This document shows, piece by piece, positions 5,923 through 10,456 of a DNA stretch of 10,456 bases. Positions within the stretch are counted from its first letter, which is position 1; every line of letters begins with the position of its first letter. The translations under genes and the position numbers were made by a program. Source of the DNA: Pseudomonadota bacterium (lineage in GTDB: Bacteria > Pseudomonadota > Alphaproteobacteria > Caulobacterales > Caulobacteraceae); NCBI GenBank assembly GCA_023445705.1, contig JAEXKM010000243.1:1-10456 (forward strand), written 5' to 3'. The notes below the pieces were generated by a model. It was not told the origin of the DNA. It saw only the letters and a program-made list of their open reading frames with translations, and did no database searches.

Positions 5923-7143
5923 GTGAACGCTCCGAGCAAGCCTAACGACTACACCGCCTATCCCGACGCCAAGGGGCGCTTCGGCGACTATGGCGGCCGC
6001 TACGTCCCCGAGACGCTCATGCCGCTGGTCCACGAGCTGGACGCCGCCTATTCGGCGGCGAAGGCCGATCCGGCCTTCCAGGCCGAACTGCGCAGCTTTC
6101 TGACCCATTACGTCGGCCGGCCGAGCCCGCTCTATTTCGCCGAGCGGCTGACCCGGCACTATGGCGGGGCGAAGATCTATCTGAAGCGCGAGGAGCTGAA
6201 CCACACCGGCTCGCACAAGATCAACAACTGCATGGGCCAGATCCTGCTGGCCATGCGGATGGGCAAGACCCGGATCATCGCCGAGACTGGCGCGGGCCAG
6301 CATGGCGTGGCGACGGCCACCGTCTGCGCCCGGTTCGGCCTGCCCTGCGTGGTCTATATGGGCGCGGTGGACGTCGAGCGGCAGAAGCCCAACGTGTTCC
6401 GGATGAACCTGCTGGGCGCGCAGGTCGAGGCGGTCACCGCCGGCTCGGCCACCCTGAAGGACGCCATGAACGAGGCCCTGCGCGACTGGGTCACCAACGT
6501 CCACGACACCTATTACCTGATCGGCACCGCGGCCGGGATGCACCCGTATCCGGCCATGGTCCGCGACTTCCAGGCCGTGATCGGCCAGGAAGTGAAGCAG
6601 CAGATCCTTGAACTCGAGGGCCGCCTTCCCGACGCCGTCCTCGCCTGCGTGGGCGGCGGTTCGAACGCCATCGGCCTGTTCCATCCGTTCCTGAACGACG
6701 AAGGCGTCCGGCTCATCGGCGTCGAGGCGGCCGGCGAGGGCATGGAGACCGGACGTCACGCGGCGGCCATCAACGGCGGCCGCCCCGGCGTCCTGCACGG
6801 CAACATGACTTACCTGCTGCAGGACGACGAAGGCCAGATCACCGAGGCCCATTCGATATCGGCCGGCCTGGATTATCCCGGCATCGGGCCCGAGCACTCC
6901 TGGCTGCACGACGTGGGCCGGGCCAGCTACCTCACCTGCACCGATCAGGAGGCGCTGGACGCCTTCAAGCTGCTGGCGGAGCTGGAGGGCATCCTGCCGG
7001 CGATCGAGTCCTCGCACGCCCTGGCCCGCCTGCCGGAAGTCTGCGCCGAGGTCGGCAAGGACGGGATCGTGGTGCTGAACCTGTCGGGCCGCGGCGACAA
7101 GGACGTGGCGACCGTCGCCGCGCACCTGGGGCGTACGATTTGA
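5923..7143 (+). CDS. trpB: Tryptophan synthase beta chain
   Basis: TrpB condenses indole with L-serine to make tryptophan, using PLP, in an alpha2-beta2 complex with TrpA. The 406-residue protein is full length. It has GRFGDYGGRYVPETLMPL (18-35), HTGSHKINN (94-102) with PLP lysine Lys99, and AETGAGQHG (120-128) with Glu121, equivalent to the E. coli catalytic Glu109. The PLP-phosphate loop GGGSNAIG is at 244-251, and LSGRGDKD (387-394) lies near the C terminus. This is the ordinary TrpB1 type. The start is GTG 5923, giving MNAPSKPNDY; no ATG lies near, and GRFGDYGG is at its usual place about 18 residues in. No Shine-Dalgarno site is visible, so initiation probably relies on coupling to trpF 15 bp upstream. 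The stop overlaps the trpA start. Confidence 0.98.
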   Translation: MNAPSKPNDYTAYPDAKGRFGDYGGRYVPETLMPLVHELDAAYSAAKADPAFQAELRSFLTHYVGRPSPLYFAERLTRHYGGAKIYLKREELNHTGSHKINNCMGQILLAMRMGKTRIIAETGAGQHGVATATVCARFGLPCVVYMGAVDVERQKPNVFRMNLLGAQVEAVTAGSATLKDAMNEALRDWVTNVHDTYYLIGTAAGMHPYPAMVRDFQAVIGQEVKQQILELEGRLPDAVLACVGGGSNAIGLFHPFLNDEGVRLIGVEAAGEGMETGRHAAAINGGRPGVLHGNMTYLLQDDEGQITEAHSISAGLDYPGIGPEHSWLHDVGRASYLTCTDQEALDAFKLLAELEGILPAIESSHALARLPEVCAEVGKDGIVVLNLSGRGDKDVATVAAHLGRTI

Positions 7144-7973
7144 CCAAAGCTCGTATCGACGCGCGCTTCGACGCGCTGAAGGCGCAAGGCCGCGCGGCCT
7201 TCGTGGCCTACATCATGGCCGGCGACCCGGACTACGAGACCGGGCTCGAGATCCTGAAGGGCCTGCCCGCCGCCGGCGCGGACGTGATCGAGGTCGGCTT
7301 CCCATTCTCCGACCCGATGGCCGAGGGGCCCCCGATCCAGCGCGCCGCCCTGCGCGCCCTGGACAAGGGGATGACCTTCTCCAAGACCCTGCAGATGATC
7401 GCCGAGTTCCGGAAGGTCGACCAGACGACCCCGGTGGTGCTGATGGGCTACGCTAACCCGCTGGTCACGCGCGGATTCACGCAGTTCGCGCGGGATGCGG
7501 CCCAGGCTGGCGTCGATGGCCTGATCGTCGTCGACATCCCGCCCGAGGAAGCCGATCCGCTGGCCGACGCCCTGGACGCCGAGCAGATCTCGCTGCTGCT
7601 GTTGTCGACCCCGACCAGCGACGACGCCCGCCTGAAGGTGATCCTGCGCCGGACCTCGGGCTTCGCCTACTACGTCTCCGTGGCCGGGGTGACCGGCGTG
7701 AAGGAAGCGGACGCCGCTGTGGTGGCGCCGCATGTGGAGCGCGTGCGCGCCGCCGGCGGCCTGCCGGTGGCCGTGGGCTTCGGCATCAAGACGCCTGAAC
7801 GGGCCGCTGCGGTGGCGCGGGTCGCCGACGGCGTGGTGGTCGGATCGGCCCTCGTCGAAGAAATCGCAACAGGCTTGGCAATGAACGAATCTGTGACCGC
7901 CCGGGTTCTTTCCAAAGTGGAATCCTTGGCTAAGGCTGTGCGTTCCGCGCGAGTCGAAAGCCTCTCGGTGTAA
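7140..7973 (+). CDS. trpA: Tryptophan synthase alpha chain
   Basis: TrpA cleaves indole-3-glycerol phosphate to indole and glyceraldehyde-3-phosphate and channels the indole to TrpB. The 277-residue TIM barrel begins MTKARIDARFDALKAQGRAA. It has AYIMAGDPD (23-31), IEVGFPFSDPMAEGPPIQ (50-67), YYVSVAGVTG and a VGFGIKTPE phosphate loop. Glu51 matches catalytic Glu49 of E. coli, but the Asp60 position holds Glu62 (codon GAG 7323-7325), a conservative change of the second catalytic acid. The start is TTG 7140, overlapping the trpB stop as TTGA, so the alpha and beta subunits are probably translated in a coupled way. The last 38 codons are richer in A/T third positions than the rest of the gene, possibly because they hold a signal for accD. 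Confidence 0.96.
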   Translation: MTKARIDARFDALKAQGRAAFVAYIMAGDPDYETGLEILKGLPAAGADVIEVGFPFSDPMAEGPPIQRAALRALDKGMTFSKTLQMIAEFRKVDQTTPVVLMGYANPLVTRGFTQFARDAAQAGVDGLIVVDIPPEEADPLADALDAEQISLLLLSTPTSDDARLKVILRRTSGFAYYVSVAGVTGVKEADAAVVAPHVERVRAAGGLPVAVGFGIKTPERAAAVARVADGVVVGSALVEEIATGLAMNESVTARVLSKVESLAKAVRSARVESLSV

Positions 7974-7981
7974 AAATCCCC

Positions 7982-8911
7982 ATGGCGATGGCTGAACAGC
8001 GAAACGACAAGTCGGGCAAGGGCCCGCAGGGACCGCGCGAACGCCGGGGCTGGCTGTCCCGGATTGCGCCTGGCGTACGCAATCTCGTGACCAAGCGCGA
8101 GACGCCCGAGAACCTCTGGGTGAAATGCCCGGACACCGGCGAGATGATCTATCGCTCGGACCTCGACGCCGCCCTCTGGGTGACGCCGTCCGGGCACCAT
8201 ATGCGCATCGGCGCCGAGCAGCGCCTGCGCTACACCTTCGACGACGGCCAGTACGAGAAACTGGAAGCGCCCAAGGGCGTGGTCGATGACCCGCTGAAGT
8301 TCCCCGACACCAAGCCCTACATGGACCGCCTGAAGGCGGCGCGTAAGGCCAGCGGCGCGCAGGACGCGCTGAGCTCGGGCTACGGGACCATCGAGGGCCA
8401 GCCCTGCGTCGTCTCGGTGCAGGATTTCAGCTTCATGGGCGGTTCGCTCAGCGTCGGCGTCGGCGAGGCCTTCATCAAGGCCGCTCAGGAGGCCGTGGCG
8501 CGCAACGCGCCCTTCGTGATCTTCACCGCCGCCGGCGGCGCACGCATGCAGGAGGGTACCTTGGCCCTGATGCAGATGGCCCGCACGACCCTGGCGTTGA
8601 ACGAGGTGAAGGCCGCTGGCCTGCCCTACATCGTGGTGCTGACCGACCCGACCACGGGCGGGGTCTCGGCGTCCTACGCCATGTTGGGCGACATCCATCT
8701 GGCCGAGCCGAACGCCATGGTCGCCTTCGCCGGCCGCCGGGTGATCGAGCAGACCATCCGCGAAACGCTGCCGCCGGGGTTCCAGCGCGCCGAGTTCCTG
8801 GTCGAGCGTGGTCAGATCGACCGCGTGGTCACCCGCGGCGAGATGCGCTCGACCCTGGGCTCGATCCTGAAGATGCTGATGACGGGGCGCGAAGCTTCCA
8901 AAGCCGCCTGA
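7982..8911 (+). CDS. accD: Acetyl-CoA carboxylase carboxyltransferase subunit beta
   Basis: AccD pairs with AccA to transfer the carboxyl group from carboxybiotin to acetyl-CoA, making malonyl-CoA for fatty-acid synthesis. The 309-residue protein has the crotonase-like core motifs FMGGSLSVGVGE (151-162), GGARMQEG (185-192), LTDPTTGGVSASYAMLGD (220-237) and LPPGFQRAEFL (263-273). The N-terminal zinc ribbon of the E. coli enzyme is degenerate: only Cys49 remains of four ligands, with Thr52, Thr68 and Gly71 near the other positions. The conserved FAGPRVIEQT reads FAGRRVIEQT, with Arg252 for Pro. ATG 7982 is used; ATG 7988, two codons on, is an equally possible start, and neither has a clear ribosome binding site. 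accD begins eight bases after trpA, and accA is not in the window. Confidence 0.96.
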   Translation: MAMAEQRNDKSGKGPQGPRERRGWLSRIAPGVRNLVTKRETPENLWVKCPDTGEMIYRSDLDAALWVTPSGHHMRIGAEQRLRYTFDDGQYEKLEAPKGVVDDPLKFPDTKPYMDRLKAARKASGAQDALSSGYGTIEGQPCVVSVQDFSFMGGSLSVGVGEAFIKAAQEAVARNAPFVIFTAAGGARMQEGTLALMQMARTTLALNEVKAAGLPYIVVLTDPTTGGVSASYAMLGDIHLAEPNAMVAFAGRRVIEQTIRETLPPGFQRAEFLVERGQIDRVVTRGEMRSTLGSILKMLMTGREASKAA

Positions 8912-8912
8912 C

Positions 8913-8946
8913 AGACACCGGCGCCCGCCCAGCGGGCGCCCAGTCT
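8913..8946 (+). terminator. Hairpin after accD, terminator without a T-run
   Basis: GGCGCCCGC (8920-8928), loop CCA, GCGGGCGCC (8932-8940) form a perfect nine-pair, almost all-GC stem. Outer pairs AGAC (8913-8916) with GTCT (8943-8946) can extend it across a small internal loop. It starts two bases after the accD stop. No T-run follows, so it could be a terminator of the hairpin-only kind, an RNA-stabilising 3' end, or both. Confidence 0.55.
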
Positions 8947-8966
8947 CCACAAGTTCGCACTGGTTC

Positions 8967-8988
8967 CACGCCCAAGCGCATGGGCGTG
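8967..8988. repeat. Inverted repeat in accD-folC gap
   Basis: CACGCCCA (8967-8974) and TGGGCGTG (8981-8988) form a perfect eight-pair stem with an AGCGCA loop. It is the second of three inverted repeats between accD and folC. Its role is unknown; it could be an operator or an RNA hairpin in the folC leader. Confidence 0.55.
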
Positions 8989-9002
8989 CGGCGACATGCC
9001 GA

Positions 9003-9032
9003 AATCCCTTCTCCCCTAGGGGAAAAGGGATT
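9003..9032. repeat. 30-bp imperfect palindrome before folC
   Basis: AATCCCTT (9003-9010) and AAGGGATT (9025-9032) flank a perfect 12-bp palindrome TCCCCTAGGGGA (9012-9023). The whole 30-base unit is an inverted repeat with a single mismatched position (C9011 with A9024). Short palindromes of this make-up are often dispersed in the gaps of alphaproteobacterial genomes, which is why I class it as a probable extragenic repeat. It ends 38 bases before the folC start. There is no T-run. Confidence 0.6.
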
Positions 9033-9070
9033 AGCTGACCGCGTCACGCGCGCCGGGGAAATCCTTCGCC

Positions 9071-10390
9071 ATGTATGATCCCATCCGCGCCTCCGATGAG
9101 GCGATCCTTCGGCTGCGAGCCCATCATCCCTCGCTGATCGACCTCACGACCGGCCGGGTCGAGCGCCTGTTGGCCGCGCTGGGCCATCCGGAACAGCGCC
9201 TGCCGCCGGTGATCCATGTGGCGGGGACCAACGGCAAGGGATCGACCGTCGCCTATCTGCGCGCGATCGCCGAGGCCGCCGGGCTGAAAACCCATGTGAT
9301 CACCTCGCCCCACCTGGTCCGGTTCGCCGAGCGCATCCGGGTGGCCGGAGAGCTGATCACCGACGAGCGCCTGGCCGAGCTGATCGACAAGGTCGAGACC
9401 GCCAACGCCGGGGAGCCGATCAGCTTCTTCGAAATCACCACGGTCCTGGCGATCCAGGCCTTTGCGGAAACGCCCGCAGACCTGTGCATAGTGGAGGTGG
9501 GCCTGGGCGGCCGCTTCGACGCCACCAACATCTTCGATGCGCCGGCGGTCAGCGTGATCACCCCGGTCGACTACGACCACCTGGAAATGCTGGGACCGGA
9601 ACTGGGTAAGATCGCCTGGGAGAAGGCGGGCATCATCAAGCAGGGCCGTCCAGCCATCGTCGCCCGGCAGATGCCCGAAGGCGAGGCGGTGATCCTGGAA
9701 GAGGCCGAGAAACTGGATGCGCCGGTCACGCTGATGGGCCGGGATTTCGACGCCTGGGAAGAGCGCGGACGCCTGCTGGTCCAGATGCCGGACCAGCTTT
9801 ACGACCTGCCGGCCCCGAGCCTGTTCGGCGGCTACCAGTTCGCCAATGCGGGCCTGGCGGTGGCTGCTGCGCTGGCGCTGGGCGATCCTCGGATCGATGA
9901 GGCTGCCCTGGCCAAGGGCGTCTCGGGCGCGGTCTGGCCGGCGCGCTTCCAGCGCCTGACGGACGGCCCAATGGCGCGGTTGGCGGCCGAGCGTGGCGCC
10001 GACCTTTGGCTGGATGGCGGGCACAATCCCCATGCGGGCCGGGCCCTGGCCGAGGCCGCGGGCCGGCTCACCGCGCGCGATCCACGGCCGCTGGTGCTGA
10101 TCGCGGCGATGTTCGCGCGCAAGGATTCGCTGGGCTTCTTCCAGCCCTTTGCAGAGCTGAATCCCCAGGTCCTGGCGACCACCTTCGACTCGCCCAACGC
10201 AGCGCCGGCCGATGAGATCGCGCAGGCGGCGCGGGCGGCAGGGCTGGAGGCCGAGACGGTGGCCGATGTCGAGGAAGGGCTGCGCCGGGCGCTGGCCGGG
10301 ACTGGCCCTGCGCCGCACGTGCTGATCTGCGGGGGCCTGCACTTTGCGGGCGAGGTGCTGGCCATGAGTCCAGAGACTTGGCCGACTTGA
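9071..10390 (+). CDS. folC: Folylpolyglutamate synthase / dihydrofolate synthase
   Basis: FolC adds glutamate to dihydropteroate and extends folate polyglutamate tails using ATP. The 439-residue protein has the Mur-ligase-like layout. The P-loop GTNGKGST is at 52-59, ITSPHLVRFAERIRV at 77-91, and FFEITTVLA at 119-127. VEVGLGGRFDATN lies at 141-153, DYDHLEMLG at 167-175 and EKAGIIK at 184-190, where Lys185 matches the carbamylated lysine of the family. The C-terminal domain contains DGGHNPHAG (315-323). ATG 9071 is preceded by GGGGAA (9055-9060), ten bases upstream. accD-folC adjacency is common in Proteobacteria, but here a 159-bp gap full of inverted repeats separates them, so folC may have its own promoter. 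The window cannot show whether the enzyme has both activities, as in E. coli. Confidence 0.95.
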   Translation: MYDPIRASDEAILRLRAHHPSLIDLTTGRVERLLAALGHPEQRLPPVIHVAGTNGKGSTVAYLRAIAEAAGLKTHVITSPHLVRFAERIRVAGELITDERLAELIDKVETANAGEPISFFEITTVLAIQAFAETPADLCIVEVGLGGRFDATNIFDAPAVSVITPVDYDHLEMLGPELGKIAWEKAGIIKQGRPAIVARQMPEGEAVILEEAEKLDAPVTLMGRDFDAWEERGRLLVQMPDQLYDLPAPSLFGGYQFANAGLAVAAALALGDPRIDEAALAKGVSGAVWPARFQRLTDGPMARLAAERGADLWLDGGHNPHAGRALAEAAGRLTARDPRPLVLIAAMFARKDSLGFFQPFAELNPQVLATTFDSPNAAPADEIAQAARAAGLEAETVADVEEGLRRALAGTGPAPHVLICGGLHFAGEVLAMSPETWPT

Positions 10391-10456
10391 CTAGACCGCC
10401 TGCGGCGGCCCCCTCCGTCGCGCTGCGCGCGCCACCTCCCCCAACGGGGGAGGATC
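10391..10456. repeat. Extragenic palindromic repeat at window edge (partial)
   Basis: Directly after the folC stop are three hairpins in 58 bases: CCGCC-TGC-GGCGG (10396-10408), a small GCGC-TGC-GCGC (10420-10430), and CCTCCCCC-AAC-GGGGGAGG (10435-10453). The pattern of a C-rich CCCCCTCCG block, a GC hairpin and a CCACCTCCCCC...GGGGGAGG hairpin resembles short repeats scattered between genes in Caulobacter-like and other alphaproteobacterial genomes. That resemblance is from memory, not a search. The element probably continues past the right edge. It may also serve as the folC 3' end, though no T-run is seen. Confidence 0.55.

Noticed and set aside
1..10456. A hidden accessory or defence system
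   Set aside because: Every long frame that makes sense is a core metabolic, ribosomal, nucleoid or channel gene. No transposase, integrase, phage, toxin or CRISPR signature is visible on either strand.
1..10456. tRNA or other stable RNA genes in the gaps
   Set aside because: I saw no T-loop GGTTCRA-type motif in a cloverleaf context in the gaps at 200-320, 2285-2462, 4173-4463, 8912-9070 or 10391-10456.

Overview
This window is GC-rich, compact and almost entirely coding. It carries a run of core housekeeping genes: a zinc-ribbon protein on the minus strand, then aroA, cmk, rpsA, ihfB, mscL, trpF, trpB, trpA, accD and folC on the plus strand. The gene order (FYDLN-type zinc-ribbon gene next to aroA-cmk-rpsA-ihfB, and trpFBA-accD-folC), the strong G/C preference at third codon positions, the frequent GTG/TTG starts and the CP4-like EPSP synthase point to an Alphaproteobacterium. 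The best fit is the Caulobacterales (Caulobacter/Phenylobacterium-like). This placement comes from recognising proteins and gene order, not from a database search.

Layout. Positions 1-199 hold the 5' part of a minus-strand gene that runs off the left edge. A 121-bp divergent gap follows. aroA (321-1643) overlaps cmk (1640-2284) at a GTGA junction. A 178-bp leader with two hairpins precedes rpsA (2463-4172), which ends in a strong intrinsic terminator (4202-4234). A 229-bp leader follows, then ihfB (4464-4745) and a weak terminator-like hairpin. mscL (4817-5221) comes next, then trpF (5263-5907), trpB (5923-7143), trpA (7140-7973) and accD (7982-8911), closely spaced or overlapping. A 159-bp gap with three successive inverted repeats separates accD from folC (9071-10390). 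The last 66 bases look like the start of an extragenic palindromic repeat that continues past the right edge.

How the genes relate. aroA makes EPSP, the precursor of chorismate, and trpF, trpB and trpA carry out late tryptophan synthesis, so two segments of the aromatic pathway lie in one 7-kb stretch. cmk, rpsA and ihfB serve nucleotide metabolism, translation and nucleoid architecture. accD serves fatty-acid synthesis, folC folate metabolism, and mscL osmotic safety.

I found no phage, insertion sequence, CRISPR, toxin-antitoxin, defence or secondary-metabolite genes, and no candidate for a new multi-gene system. The points worth a second look are small. The catalytic Asp60 position of TrpA holds Glu. 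AccD has lost most of its zinc-ribbon cysteines and has an unusual Arg in a conserved motif. The EPSP synthase is CP4-like but has Gly at the residue linked to glyphosate tolerance. mscL lies between ihfB and trpF. Third-position composition changes over the last 38 codons of trpA. Several leaders and gaps contain well-formed inverted repeats.
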